Shown: positions 1 to 8,441 of the stretch, one piece after another | Position numbering within the stretch: position 1 is the first letter of the stretch | How the letters are laid out: each line of letters begins with the position of its first letter | Assembly: GCF_008801715.1 (NCBI RefSeq) | Contig: NZ_VZPG01000005.1 | Span: 62,001-126,000, forward strand | DNA length: 64,000 nucleotides | Direction of reading: 5' to 3' | DNA from: Pseudochrobactrum saccharolyticum | GTDB taxonomy: Bacteria; Pseudomonadota; Alphaproteobacteria; Rhizobiales; Rhizobiaceae | Position numbers and translations under genes: made by a program | Notes under the pieces: generated by a model | What the model was told of the DNA's origin: nothing | Seen by the model: only the letters and a program-made list of their open reading frames with translations | Databases searched by the model: none

Positions 1-620
1 TGCTAAACTATGCCAACAGTTCCGTCATCACCGGCAATCGGGTGATCGGCAAAATGCAATCGGCTGACCGCTGGATGGATGCCGGTGTTCAAAGCGCCGA
101 GCATGGTATGCCAGAACCGGAAACTGACCCGTCTGCAGAGACTGGCAACCTGCGACTGGGGCCTGAGAAATGCGTTTTCATCTACAACGCCAATAAGAAC
201 AAATTCACCGGCAATCAGTTTGAAAATTGCAGCATCGGCATTCATTTCACGGCCGGTTCCGAAGGCAATGTGATGAGCGGCAATGCCTTCATCAACAACC
301 GCAATCAGGTCAAATATGTCGGCACACGCAATCTCGACTGGTCGGCCAAAGGACGCGGCAATTTCTGGAGCGACAATCCCGCCTTTGACCTCAATGGCGA
401 CGGCATTGCTGACAGCCCCTACCGGCCAAATGATCTGATCGACAAAGTGCTGTGGACAGCTCCCCAAGCCAAAATTCTTATCAACAGTCCGGCGATCCAG
501 ACAATCCGCTGGGCGCAGACGCAATTTCCCGCATTGATGCCGGGTGGTGTCATTGACAGCTATCCGCTGATGAAACCGCCTGCGATGCCGGTCAAATCCG
601 GAGGCGAAAATAAATCATGA
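1..620 (+). CDS. nosD: NosD, nitrous-oxide reductase maturation protein (3' part only)
   Basis: This is the C-terminal ~205 codons of a periplasmic right-handed beta-helix protein; the start lies upstream of the window and the frame is open from base 3. Asn/Gly-rich rungs (for example NSSVITGNRV and GNAFINNRNQV) are the repeating coils of the NosD/CASH fold, followed by the typical end with GNFWSDNPAFDLNGDGIADS and a late GGVIDSYPLMKPP. NosD works with the NosFY ABC transporter in assembling the copper-sulfur centre of nitrous-oxide reductase NosZ. The stop codon overlaps the nosF start (ATGA at 617-620), so the genes are translationally coupled. The family identity is secure because of the nosFYLX genes that follow. 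Confidence 0.93.
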   Translation, partial: LNYANSSVITGNRVIGKMQSADRWMDAGVQSAEHGMPEPETDPSAETGNLRLGPEKCVFIYNANKNKFTGNQFENCSIGIHFTAGSEGNVMSGNAFINNRNQVKYVGTRNLDWSAKGRGNFWSDNPAFDLNGDGIADSPYRPNDLIDKVLWTAPQAKILINSPAIQTIRWAQTQFPALMPGGVIDSYPLMKPPAMPVKSGGENKS

Positions 621-1537
621 CTGAAACCGTAAAGCTTGCCGGTGTCACCAAAACCTATGGCACATTCAATGCCATCAGCGATGCGTCCTATGTGCTGAAT
701 GCCGGTGAAAATATTGCCTTGGTCGGCCATAATGGTGCAGGCAAGACCACGATGATCAAGCTGATGCTGGGATTGATCCGCCCGACACATGGCAAAGTGC
801 TGGTGCTGGGTGAAGACCCTGCAGCCGGACAATTCGCGGCACGGCGCAAGCTTGGCTATCTGCCCGAGCATGTCTCCTTCAATATGGCACTGACCGGACG
901 GGAGACCCTGTCTTTTTACGCCAAGCTCAAATCTGTTCCTGTGAAGGAAACCGCCGCGCTGCTCGATCATGTCGGCCTGTCCCATGCGGCAGACCGCCGT
1001 GTCGGCACCTATTCCAAAGGCATGCGCCAGCGGCTTGGTCTGGCACAGGCTTTGCTCGGCAAACCCGCCGTGCTGCTGCTGGATGAACCGACAACCGGCC
1101 TTGATCCGGCCTTGCGCAAAAACTTCTACGATTTGCTGGAGGTTATGCGTGCGGAAGGCACCACCATTCTGATGTCCTCCCATGCGCTCACCGAACTGGA
1201 AAATCGTGTCGGACGGGTAATTATCGCCAATCGCGGCAAGGTCATCGCAGACGGTTCACTGGATGATCTGCGCCATATTGCGCGTCTGCCGGTGCGTATC
1301 CGTGTCAGCTTAGCCGAAGGTGAAACCGCACCGCACAGCACCGGACAATCCCTGCGGATAGGCTGGCGGAAAACCGGCTTTGCAAGTTTTGAAGCGGATG
1401 TTTCCGCAGAAGATAAAATGCAGGTTCTGAACTCCGTTATCGCTCAAAACCATAACATCACGGATATTGATGTCATGGCACCGACACTGGATGAGCTTTA
1501 CGCCCATTTCCTCACAGTTAAAGAGGCCGCGGAATGA
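617..1537 (+). CDS. nosF: NosF, ABC transporter ATP-binding protein for NosZ copper-site assembly
   Basis: A 306-residue ABC ATPase. The Walker A GHNGAGKT lies at residues 37-44, the signature-type motif YSKGM near 132-136 and the Walker B with LLLDEPT near 153-159. The signature is the SKGM variant usual in NosF/CcmA-like ATPases and not LSGGQ. It should sit on the cytoplasmic face bound to NosY and power transfer of a sulfur species or a conformational signal to NosD for Cu-Z assembly. It overlaps nosD by ATGA at the start and nosY by ATGA at the end, which ties it into the nos operon. Confidence 0.95.
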   Translation: MTETVKLAGVTKTYGTFNAISDASYVLNAGENIALVGHNGAGKTTMIKLMLGLIRPTHGKVLVLGEDPAAGQFAARRKLGYLPEHVSFNMALTGRETLSFYAKLKSVPVKETAALLDHVGLSHAADRRVGTYSKGMRQRLGLAQALLGKPAVLLLDEPTTGLDPALRKNFYDLLEVMRAEGTTILMSSHALTELENRVGRVIIANRGKVIADGSLDDLRHIARLPVRIRVSLAEGETAPHSTGQSLRIGWRKTGFASFEADVSAEDKMQVLNSVIAQNHNITDIDVMAPTLDELYAHFLTVKEAAE

Positions 1538-2364
1538 AAAATCTCATTCATATTGCCGGCAAGGAAATTCAGGAAGGGTTGCGCAACCGCTGGGTGCTGG
1601 CAACCACTCTGCTGCTGGCTGCGCTGGCACTCAGCATGAGCTTTCTCGGCAATGCACCGACCGGCAGCACAATCGGTTCCAACCGGCTGGATGTGGTGAT
1701 CGTCAGTCTCTCCAGCCTCACCATTTTTCTCATCCCGCTGATTGCGCTGCTGATCTCTCATGATGCTGTTGTCGGCGAGATGGAACGCGGCACCATGCTG
1801 TTACTGCTGAGTTACCCGATCGGGCGCAAACAGGTCATTCTTGGCAAGTTTCTCGGACAGCTCACTATTCTCGCTTTCGCGACCCTGTTCGGCTATGGCA
1901 GCACCGCCATAGTGCTTGCGCTGACAGGCGGCGGCATTGATGCGGCAAGCTGGCTGGCTTTGCTGTCGCTGATCGGCAGCTCTGTCCTGCTCGGCGCGGT
2001 ATTCATCGCCATCGGCTTTTTCGCCAGCACAATCGTGCGTGAGCGCAGCACTGCTGCGGGTATTGCCATCGGCATCTGGCTGCTCTTTGTGCTGATCTAT
2101 GACATGGCGCTGCTTGGCCTACTGGTCTTCGATCAGGGGCAGATGATCGGCACTGCTTTGCTCAATATTTTGCTGCTTATCAACCCGACAGATGCCTATC
2201 GCCTGCTCAATTTCGGCACAGGCGGTGCCGGTGCCCTCACCGGCATGGGCGGCGTTGCTGGCACCACAACTCTGAGCGCAGGTGTCCTCACTCTGGCGCT
2301 GGGACTATGGACTGCCATCCCGCTCGGCCTTTCCATACTCATCTTTTCAAGGAAAGAACTATGA
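1534..2364 (+). CDS. nosY: NosY, ABC transporter permease for NosZ maturation
   Basis: A 276-residue inner-membrane protein. A cytosolic N-terminus (MKNLIHIAGKEIQEGLRNRW) is followed by about six hydrophobic segments; the loop HDAVVGEMERGTMLLLLSYP is the conserved coupling-helix region of this ABC-2-like family. It pairs with NosF and, in known systems, contacts NosD in the periplasm. It overlaps both neighbours by ATGA (1534-1537 and 2361-2364), as expected for a strictly co-translated maturation module. Confidence 0.94.
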   Translation: MKNLIHIAGKEIQEGLRNRWVLATTLLLAALALSMSFLGNAPTGSTIGSNRLDVVIVSLSSLTIFLIPLIALLISHDAVVGEMERGTMLLLLSYPIGRKQVILGKFLGQLTILAFATLFGYGSTAIVLALTGGGIDAASWLALLSLIGSSVLLGAVFIAIGFFASTIVRERSTAAGIAIGIWLLFVLIYDMALLGLLVFDQGQMIGTALLNILLLINPTDAYRLLNFGTGGAGALTGMGGVAGTTTLSAGVLTLALGLWTAIPLGLSILIFSRKEL

Positions 2365-2897
2365 GACTGATCTCTCTTTTCATCCCCGTTATTGCTGCTC
2401 TTACTCTGTCGGCCTGTTCACCAGAAAAACAGGCTGAGACACCCGCTCCGTTTGCACTGACTGAAGCGGCTATGGGGCGCTATTGCGGCATGAATGTTCT
2501 GGAACATAGCGGCCCGAAGGGACAGGTCATTCTTCATCCGGCAAGTGAAGCCATATGGTTCTCCTCTGCCCGTGACACGCTGGCTTTTACCATGTTGCCG
2601 GAAGAGCCGAAAAATATCGCGGCAATCTATGTCTCCGATATGGCCAAAGCCCCAAGCTGGGAGCAACCGGGCGCACAAAACTGGGTTGATGCGAAAAAGG
2701 CTTTTTTCGTCATCAACAGCAATGCCACCGGCGGCATGGGGGCTAAAGAAACCGTGCCCTTCTCTACCCGTGAAGCGGCAGAGCAATTTGCCAAAGATAA
2801 AGGCGGCGACATCGTTACCTTTGCCGACATTCCGCAGGACTATGTTCTCGGCACCTCAGACGCGCCAACTGAAGCACCAATGAGCACACATCACTAA
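2361..2897 (+). CDS. nosL: NosL, copper-chaperone lipoprotein for nitrous-oxide reductase
   Basis: 178 residues starting at the ATG that overlaps the nosY stop, with the ribosome site AAGGAAAG just upstream; an in-frame start further upstream lies inside nosY and is less likely. The N-terminus is a lipoprotein signal with lipobox LSAC, the lipid-modified residue being Cys19. The remainder matches NosL: the stretch around YCGMNVLEHSGPKGQ and the later SDMAKAPSWEQPG are characteristic. NosL is an outer-membrane-anchored, periplasm-facing Cu(I) protein that hands copper to NosZ. It is followed 28 bases later by nosX. Confidence 0.93.
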   Translation: MRLISLFIPVIAALTLSACSPEKQAETPAPFALTEAAMGRYCGMNVLEHSGPKGQVILHPASEAIWFSSARDTLAFTMLPEEPKNIAAIYVSDMAKAPSWEQPGAQNWVDAKKAFFVINSNATGGMGAKETVPFSTREAAEQFAKDKGGDIVTFADIPQDYVLGTSDAPTEAPMSTHH

Positions 2898-2925
2898 TCT
2901 CATGAATATTTGCACGGAGACTGCC

Positions 2926-3936
2926 ATGACAAGCCGTATCAATCGCAGACGTTTTATCGGTATCAGCTGTGCTGCTGCGGGTCTGAGCCTCCTGCCGTTT
3001 CATGCCGGTGCATCTGCACATAATAATGCTGTGATCTGGCAGGGCTTTGCCCTTGGCGCACCGGCAAAAATCATTCTGCATCATCCCGACAAGAGGGCCG
3101 CAGAAGCCCTCCTCCGGCAGGTTCGTGCGGAAATCGCACGTCTGGAAGGTATTTTCAGCCTTTACCGGCCAGACTCTGAACTTGCCTCGCTCAACCGCTC
3201 CGGTGCTCTGGCGATGCCATCGCCGGAGCTGGTTGAGTTGCTGGAAAAATGCCGTGATTTTTGGGAGAAAAGCGGCGGTCTGTTTGACCCGACCATTCAG
3301 CCGCTTTGGGCATGTCTTGCGCGGCATTTCTCCGCAGAACATGCCGCCGCCTCCGGCCCCTCCGCACAGGAATTGCAGCAGGCGCAGTCTTTAACCGGCT
3401 TTGATGCCGTGCGTTTCAGTAAAGACCGGATTGTCTTTGACCGCCCGCATATGGCCATGACCCTCAATGGTGTGGCACAAGGCTATATTACTGATCTGAT
3501 TACGCAATTGCTGGCAGACCACGGCGTTACCAATACGCTGATAAATCTGGGTGAATATCGTAGTCTGGATAATCAGCCCGATGGTACGCCCTGGCAGATC
3601 GGTATTGCCGATCTTGAAACTGATCCGCAGCCCGATGCGATGCTGCAACTCTCCGGTAATGCACTGGCCACATCCGGCGGCGCCGGTTTCCGGTTTGATC
3701 CGGACGGGCATTTCAACCATCTGCTCAATCCGAAAACTGCGAACAGTCATGAACTGTCTTCGTCCCGTTATCAGCGACTGACAGTTATCGCGCCTGACGC
3801 CACTTCTGCCGATGCATGGGCGACAGCCTTCAGCCTGATGGAGCAGGCAGAAATCCGTGCAATCCTGCAAAATATGTCCGCAACTTCTGTCTATATAAAA
3901 ACTGAAAAAGATGGTTTTCAGCGGTTAAAAGTCTGA
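2926..3936 (+). CDS. nosX: NosX, Tat-exported ApbE-family FAD:protein FMN transferase
   Basis: 336 residues from the ATG at 2926, chosen because GGAGA lies five bases before it; an in-frame ATG at 2902 has no such site. Residues 7-12 read RRRFIG, a twin-arginine export motif, followed by a hydrophobic stretch and an AxA-type cleavage region. The body carries ApbE signatures: LNGVAQGYITDLI, the INLGEYRSL region, and the late ATSGGAGFRF and NHLLNPKT. In alphaproteobacteria NosX flavinylates the membrane regulator/electron donor NosR by covalent FMN transfer. It is the last gene of nosDFYLX. Confidence 0.93.
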   Translation: MTSRINRRRFIGISCAAAGLSLLPFHAGASAHNNAVIWQGFALGAPAKIILHHPDKRAAEALLRQVRAEIARLEGIFSLYRPDSELASLNRSGALAMPSPELVELLEKCRDFWEKSGGLFDPTIQPLWACLARHFSAEHAAASGPSAQELQQAQSLTGFDAVRFSKDRIVFDRPHMAMTLNGVAQGYITDLITQLLADHGVTNTLINLGEYRSLDNQPDGTPWQIGIADLETDPQPDAMLQLSGNALATSGGAGFRFDPDGHFNHLLNPKTANSHELSSSRYQRLTVIAPDATSADAWATAFSLMEQAEIRAILQNMSATSVYIKTEKDGFQRLKV

Positions 3937-4061
3937 AAATGATAGCAATATATTGAATTGCGCCACGCTTCACAAAGCTTTACTACTCATCCCACATTGA
4001 TGAACACAGGGTCGGTCACGGCGACGGCTCTATAGCGTATCATGACTGCAAAGGGATGAGT

Positions 4062-4751
4062 ATGATTGACCGGACGCTTGTCAGCGCATTGCCGATCTTT
4101 GCAGGCATGGAAGAAAGCGCTCTGGACAAACTGCTCTCCAATGCGGTTCAGCGCCCTGTTGCCAAAGGCGCTAAAGTCTTCGAGCAAGGTCAAAAAGCAA
4201 CCTCATTCTACCTGCTTCTGCAAGGCCGGTTGAAAGTCATGCAGGTTACCGCCGGTGGTCAGCAGCTGATTGTGCGCGTCGTCCATCCCGGTGATTTATT
4301 CGGATTTGCTCTGGCAATCGGGCGCACAGAATATCCGGGCACACCGATTGCTGTCGCCGACAGTATTGTACTCGCATGGCCGATGAACATGATGAACAGC
4401 TTTCTGGAGCGCAATCCCACGCTGGCAATTAACGCCATGCAGATGATCGGCCAGCGGCTGGATCAGGCGCATAACCGTATCCGTGAAATGTCCACGCAGG
4501 AAGTGGAGCGCCGCATCGCGCATACGGTTATCCGGTTAGCACAGGAAGCGGGCATTCATGAAGGTGCTGATATCCGCATTGATTTTCCGATTTCGCGGCA
4601 GGATATTGCCGAAATGACCGGCACCACATTGCATACGGTTTCACGCATACTCAGTAACTGGGAAACCAGAGGACTGGTCAAAGGCGGACGGCAATTGCTT
4701 CTGGTTTCCAATCTGACCGGACTTAAAAGACTGGCCGAGCACGAAGACTAA
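4062..4751 (+). CDS. Crp/Fnr-family transcription regulator (NnrR/DNR type)
   Basis: 229 residues; the ATG at 4062 is preferred because AAGGGA lies five bases upstream, whereas the in-frame ATG at 4056 overlaps that site. An N-terminal cyclic-nucleotide-binding-like beta-roll (about 15-125) and a dimerisation helix precede a winged helix with ISRQDIAEMTGTTLHTVSRI. There is no N-terminal cysteine cluster, so it cannot be an iron-sulfur FNR. In the recognition helix the usual Glu of FNR (E-x-x-S-R) is replaced by His (LHTVSR). Position between nos genes and pseudoazurin/nnrS suggests an NO- or redox-responsive denitrification regulator; the exact subgroup is inferred. Confidence 0.85.
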   Translation: MIDRTLVSALPIFAGMEESALDKLLSNAVQRPVAKGAKVFEQGQKATSFYLLLQGRLKVMQVTAGGQQLIVRVVHPGDLFGFALAIGRTEYPGTPIAVADSIVLAWPMNMMNSFLERNPTLAINAMQMIGQRLDQAHNRIREMSTQEVERRIAHTVIRLAQEAGIHEGADIRIDFPISRQDIAEMTGTTLHTVSRILSNWETRGLVKGGRQLLLVSNLTGLKRLAEHED

Positions 4752-4782
4752 AATACTCCACCATTTTTGTCCGGTTTTTCAG

Positions 4783-4806
4783 CCTCTTTGCGCCCCGACA
4801 AAGAGG
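4783..4806. promoter_or_regulatory. Perfect inverted repeat upstream of pseudoazurin, candidate Crp/Fnr-type operator
   Basis: CCTCTTTG and CAAAGAGG form a perfect 8-bp inverted repeat with an 8-bp spacer, about 66 bp before the pseudoazurin ATG. Its core TTGCG-CCCC-GACAA resembles NnrR/DNR half sites (TTGNG-N4-CNCAA) with one mismatch. It could instead be a transcript-end hairpin for the regulator gene just upstream, but no T-run follows. Confidence 0.45.
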
Positions 4807-4871
4807 TGTGTTTCAATCTGTCTTAAGAAACGGGCAGCCGCTGAAGCGGTTACCTTTTTTCGGAGACTGAC

Positions 4872-5318
4872 ATGAAACTTACCGCAACAAAACTGGCTCT
4901 GACAGCAGGCGTTTTCGCCCTCTTCACCCTGCCGTCTCTGGCTGCCGATATTGAAGTACACATGCTTAATAAAGGCGCAGAAGGCGCAATGGTCTTTGAG
5001 CCCGCCTATATCAAAGCCAATCCCGGCGACAACATCATCTTCATCCCGACGGATAAAGGTCACAATGTCGAGTCGGTCAAAGATATGATCCCCGAAGGCG
5101 TTGAAAAGTTCAAAAGCAAAATCAATGAGAACTATACGCTGACAGTTCAGCAGGACGGCGCTTATCTGGTCAAATGCACACCGCATTATTCCATGGGCAT
5201 GGTCGCGCTGATCGTTGTCGGTGATAATCCGGCTAATCTTGATGCCATTGTGGCTGCGAAGAAGCCAAAGCCGGTGCAACAGCGCCTCGAAAAAGCAATT
5301 GCCAGCGCACAAAAATAA
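4872..5318 (+). CDS. Pseudoazurin, periplasmic blue-copper electron carrier
   Basis: A 148-residue precursor with a Sec signal cleaved after Ala24 (SLA|ADIEV). In mature numbering all four type-1 copper ligands are present at the canonical positions: His40 (KGHNV), Cys78, His81 and Met86 ([10 protein letters not shown]). Pseudoazurin passes electrons from the bc1 complex to the copper nitrite reductase NirK and to NosZ, which fits the adjacent nos genes. The ribosome site is CGGAGA before the ATG. A weak hairpin (CCTGC/GCAGG, 5323-5337) lies after the stop, before nnrS. Confidence 0.96.
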   Translation: MKLTATKLALTAGVFALFTLPSLAADIEVHMLNKGAEGAMVFEPAYIKANPGDNIIFIPTDKGHNVESVKDMIPEGVEKFKSKINENYTLTVQQDGAYLVKCTPHYSMGMVALIVVGDNPANLDAIVAAKKPKPVQQRLEKAIASAQK

Positions 5319-5376
5319 CAGCCCTGCCTGATGCAGGTTTGCATACCGGCCCGCATGTTGAGATGAGGACACCGCT

Positions 5377-6615
5377 GTGAACGCCCCTGATACCGCTGAC
5401 CATCTGAAAAACGAAACCATCAAAACCAGAAAACCGGTGCCGCGCGGGTTAAAAATGACCGGCCCTGTGCTTTTCAGTTATGGTTTCAGACCGTTTTTCC
5501 TTGGTGCCGGTATCTGGGCTGTGCTTGCCATGCTGTTGTGGATTTTATCCCTCACACTCGGCATGCCGCTGGGCGGTTCTTATGATGCACTCAACTGGCA
5601 TGCCCATGAAATGCTGTTCGGTTTCGGTTCTGCGGTTCTGGCAGGGTTTCTGCTGACCGCTGTGCCGAACTGGACCGGCAGCCTGCCGGTCTCCGGCACA
5701 CCGCTGATCATTCTTGCCGGTTTCTGGCTGGCGGGACGTCTGGCCTTTCTCTATCCCGATCTCATCCATTTCTATGCGGCAATCGCATTGGAAAGCCTGT
5801 TTCTGCCATTGTTACTGGTCATTTGTGCAAGAGAAATCATTGCCGGCAAACAATGGAAAAATCTGAAAGTGCTGATCGGTGTCACACTTCTCACCATCGC
5901 CAATCTGATCTTCCATTATACCGTGATAACCGATGGTGATATTGCTTTTGCCAGCCGTATCGCTGTCAGTGCCTATGTGTTGCTGATTATGATTATCGGC
6001 GGCCGTATCGTGCCGAGCTTCACCCGCAACTGGCTCAACCGCAATCAGAAAACACGTTTTCCTGTACCGTTTAACCGCTATGATGCGCTTTGTATCATCA
6101 CAGGCGCATTAACGCTTCTAAGCTGGATAGTTGCGCCGGAAACGCCGGTCACACTCGTGCTCGCCAGTCTGGCTGCGATCTTGCATATTGCGAGACTGGT
6201 ACGCTGGCGCGGCTGGGAAACCGCACCGGAAAAACTCCTGCTCATCCTGCATATTGCCTATGCTTTCATTCCCGCAGGTTTTATCGCTATCGCTTTGTCT
6301 GCAGCGGATATGCTCAATGCCTATTCAACATTGCATATTCTGACTGTCGGCGCTGTCGCGACCATGATGCTGGCGGTGATGGGGCGTGCCACACGCGGAC
6401 ACACCGGCAATGCGCTCAGCGCATCTCCGCTCACCATTCTGTCTTATGTCTGTCTGATTGCCTCAGCACTCCTCAGACCATTTGCGGAAATTGTTCTGAA
6501 TTATTTCCATACAATTCTGGCAGTGTCGGCGCTGTTATGGATCGCGGCCTTCACCCTTTATGTCATCGAATATGCACCGATGCTGCTGCAGGATCGTCGC
6601 CAGCGGGCAGAATAA
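5377..6615 (+). CDS. nnrS: NnrS family haem-copper membrane protein
   Basis: 412 residues from a GTG start with GAGG eight bases upstream. It is polytopic, with about twelve hydrophobic segments. Hallmarks of NnrS are the early FSYGFRPFFLGAG, the HAHEMLFGFGSAVLAGFLLT segment and further conserved His and Arg residues in the membrane helices. NnrS proteins accompany denitrification genes and help relieve nitrosative stress, although their chemistry is not settled. The upstream pseudoazurin lies 58 bp away on the same strand, so co-transcription is possible. Confidence 0.93.
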   Translation: MNAPDTADHLKNETIKTRKPVPRGLKMTGPVLFSYGFRPFFLGAGIWAVLAMLLWILSLTLGMPLGGSYDALNWHAHEMLFGFGSAVLAGFLLTAVPNWTGSLPVSGTPLIILAGFWLAGRLAFLYPDLIHFYAAIALESLFLPLLLVICAREIIAGKQWKNLKVLIGVTLLTIANLIFHYTVITDGDIAFASRIAVSAYVLLIMIIGGRIVPSFTRNWLNRNQKTRFPVPFNRYDALCIITGALTLLSWIVAPETPVTLVLASLAAILHIARLVRWRGWETAPEKLLLILHIAYAFIPAGFIAIALSAADMLNAYSTLHILTVGAVATMMLAVMGRATRGHTGNALSASPLTILSYVCLIASALLRPFAEIVLNYFHTILAVSALLWIAAFTLYVIEYAPMLLQDRRQRAE

Positions 6616-6622
6616 GAACAAA

Positions 6623-7147
6623 TCAATGAGCGCCGGAGCGTATCATCATCCGGTATGCTTCGCCGCTGGCATCAAAATTTCCGACCCATTGATGACCGGC
6701 ATTTTCCAGCTCCGGCAGCAAGAAATGCGGCTCGGCAGAGAACAGCGCAAAGATCACCGCACCTTCTTCAATTCTGCCAAGCAGGCGCAGGATTTCTTCC
6801 GTAACAGTCTTCTGATCCGGCAATGAATAATCCAGATAATGCATCGGATCCGGCCAGATTTCCGGCACTACGGTTCGGGCAGACAGGCTGACCGGTTTTA
6901 TCTCTTCTGCGGTTTCTTCTGAAATTGCCGGAGAGAAAATGACCTCCCAGTCACCACCGGTAATTTCACGGGCAGCACAGGAAAAACCTTTCCGCTCCAT
7001 GACCTGAAACAACGGCACCGGACGGAAAGTTGCAAGCAATCTGAGGGATTGCCCTTCCTGCAAGCCGGAAACAGTCTGCATAATCAGTGGAAACGGCTCA
7101 CCGCCCTCACGCAGCACCGGCCGTACATCCAGCTCAACTATTTGCAT
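6623..7147 (-). CDS. DUF2249 domain protein
   Basis: 174 residues with GGGGG just before the ATG. Residues ~3-68 show the DUF2249 pattern: LDVRPVLREGGEPFPLI, then LRLLATFRPVPLFQVMERKG and a Gly-rich end before EVIFSP. A less conserved second half (about 90-174) repeats the general pattern with HYLDYSLPD and FALFSAEPHFLLPELE, suggesting a degenerate duplicated domain. DUF2249 proteins recur next to denitrification and NO-detoxification genes. It is convergent with nnrS, seven bases away. The biochemical function is unknown. Confidence 0.8.
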   Translation of the reverse strand: MQIVELDVRPVLREGGEPFPLIMQTVSGLQEGQSLRLLATFRPVPLFQVMERKGFSCAAREITGGDWEVIFSPAISEETAEEIKPVSLSARTVVPEIWPDPMHYLDYSLPDQKTVTEEILRLLGRIEEGAVIFALFSAEPHFLLPELENAGHQWVGNFDASGEAYRMMIRSGAH

Positions 7148-7376
7148 GTAAATCCCCCGTCATAGACAGAATCTTGATTCCGGTGCGTTTTCAGGAGGTC
7201 AGTTTAAACCGGAAGTCTTCAGAGAATAAACAAACCATGTGTGAATTATAATCATGGTTTGAGGACAGGATTTTGTTCTGTCGCAAATTGCTCGAAATAA
7301 GAATTAGCTTTTTAAAATTACGCTAAAATACACAGTGAGGTAAGCACGGACATATCGGTGACCGCGCGTAAAAGCG

Positions 7377-7409
7377 TGTGGTTTACACTCATTAAGAGCG
7401 TAAACCACA
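7377..7409 (-). terminator. Probable terminator of the L,D-transpeptidase gene
   Basis: TGTGGTTTAC and GTAAACCACA form a perfect 10-bp stem, extended by CTC/GAG around a short loop. It starts 8 bases after the transpeptidase stop and is followed on the minus strand by CGCTTTTACG, only a partial T-run. Confidence 0.6.
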
Positions 7410-7416
7410 AAGCTGA

Positions 7417-8139
7417 TTAACCGGCGGCCATCACTGAATGCGCCTGTCCGGTTTTGTTCAGGTCAGGAATAACGACGATATCACTGCCATCACGCACATT
7501 ATCATACAGATGCATCACATCCTGATTGACCATGCGGATACAACCGGAAGAAACGGATTTACCGATGGTCCAATATTCAGGCGAGCCGTGAATACGGTAG
7601 ATCGTGTCACGTCCGTCTTTATGGATATAATGGGCACGGGAACCGAGAGGATTTTGCAAGCCCGGCCCCATGCCGCCATTGGCGATGCTGTATGGTTCAA
7701 GCGCCGGATTACGGGCTACCATTTCATCCGGTGGTGTCCAGCGCGGCCACTTACGCTTATAGGCAATTTTCGCACGGCCGGACCATGCATAACCGTCTTT
7801 ACCGACGCCGATACCGTAGCGGGTTGCACGGCCACCGGATTTAATGTGGTAGAGATATTTATTCGGGGTATCGACGATAACCGTGCCCGGCTTTTCATCC
7901 GTGATATAATCAACTTCCGTACGCCAGAATTTCTCCGGAATTTTCGACACATCGACTTCAGGAACCTGATAGCCTTCATCCCACACTGCATAATACATTG
8001 GCGGAGTGACAGGCTTGATTTTGTTGGCTGCAAGATCAGCCGAAGGGCGCTTGGTTTCACCGGTGGAAACGCAACCCGTCAAAGCAAGAGCACTGGCTCC
8101 AAGCAAGAAATGACGACGGGAGAATGCAAATTCAGACAT
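7417..8139 (-). CDS. Exported L,D-transpeptidase (YkuD domain)
   Basis: 240 residues. The N-terminus combines a twin-arginine-like motif (SRRHFLLG, 7-14) with a lipobox LTGC (Cys23), so the protein is exported and probably lipidated. The YkuD domain carries the catalytic signature IHGSPEYWTIGKSVSSGCIRM in which Cys200 is the nucleophile and the preceding His belongs to the active site. Such enzymes make 3-3 cross-links in peptidoglycan or attach proteins to it. It is a monocistronic gene with its own downstream hairpin. Confidence 0.92.
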   Translation of the reverse strand: MSEFAFSRRHFLLGASALALTGCVSTGETKRPSADLAANKIKPVTPPMYYAVWDEGYQVPEVDVSKIPEKFWRTEVDYITDEKPGTVIVDTPNKYLYHIKSGGRATRYGIGVGKDGYAWSGRAKIAYKRKWPRWTPPDEMVARNPALEPYSIANGGMGPGLQNPLGSRAHYIHKDGRDTIYRIHGSPEYWTIGKSVSSGCIRMVNQDVMHLYDNVRDGSDIVVIPDLNKTGQAHSVMAAG

Positions 8140-8441
8140 TTATAGCTCAATCTTCATTGGAATTGACCCCGAACTATCATGTCTGTCCTTAAGTCAGGCT
8201 TAAGAGCAGTCACGGGATCTTTCACTTCATTCATTTATCTTTTCTGATTTACTGAACGCGGGAGGCTGCGTTTTTCATTCAGCAAGTCTGAAACCTGAGA
8301 AACCACATCTATGACAACAACATGGTAAAAACAGAATTAACGTATGAAATAATAAGTTTTCTGGATGACCTGTGGCATTTATAACAAAGCCCTCTGCGTT
8401 TCAGGCAAAGGGCTTTGTTCATTTCGTACTTATGTCAAAGT
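8140..8441. other. Intergenic region between L,D-transpeptidase and 5-oxoprolinase
   Basis: No gene is seen. The part next to the transpeptidase start should hold its promoter; two CTTAAG hexamers (8188-8193 and 8199-8204) lie five bases apart there. The other end holds the terminator of the oxoprolinase gene (8383-8419). I see nothing else with clear structure. Confidence 0.6.
8383..8419 (-). terminator. Rho-independent terminator of the 5-oxoprolinase/hydantoinase gene
   Basis: AACAAAGCCCT (8383-8393) and AGGGCTTTGTT (8409-8419) are perfect 11-base arms; TGC/GCA extends the stem inside. It lies 22 bases after the stop of the minus-strand gene. Confidence 0.8.

Noticed and set aside
3997-4010. 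TTGATGAACACAGG before the Crp/Fnr gene as a possible FNR box
   Set aside because: Only the left half fits; the right half does not resemble ATCAA.
5323-5337. CCTGC/GCAGG hairpin after pseudoazurin as a terminator
   Set aside because: The stem is only 5 bp and followed by three T, too weak to call with confidence.
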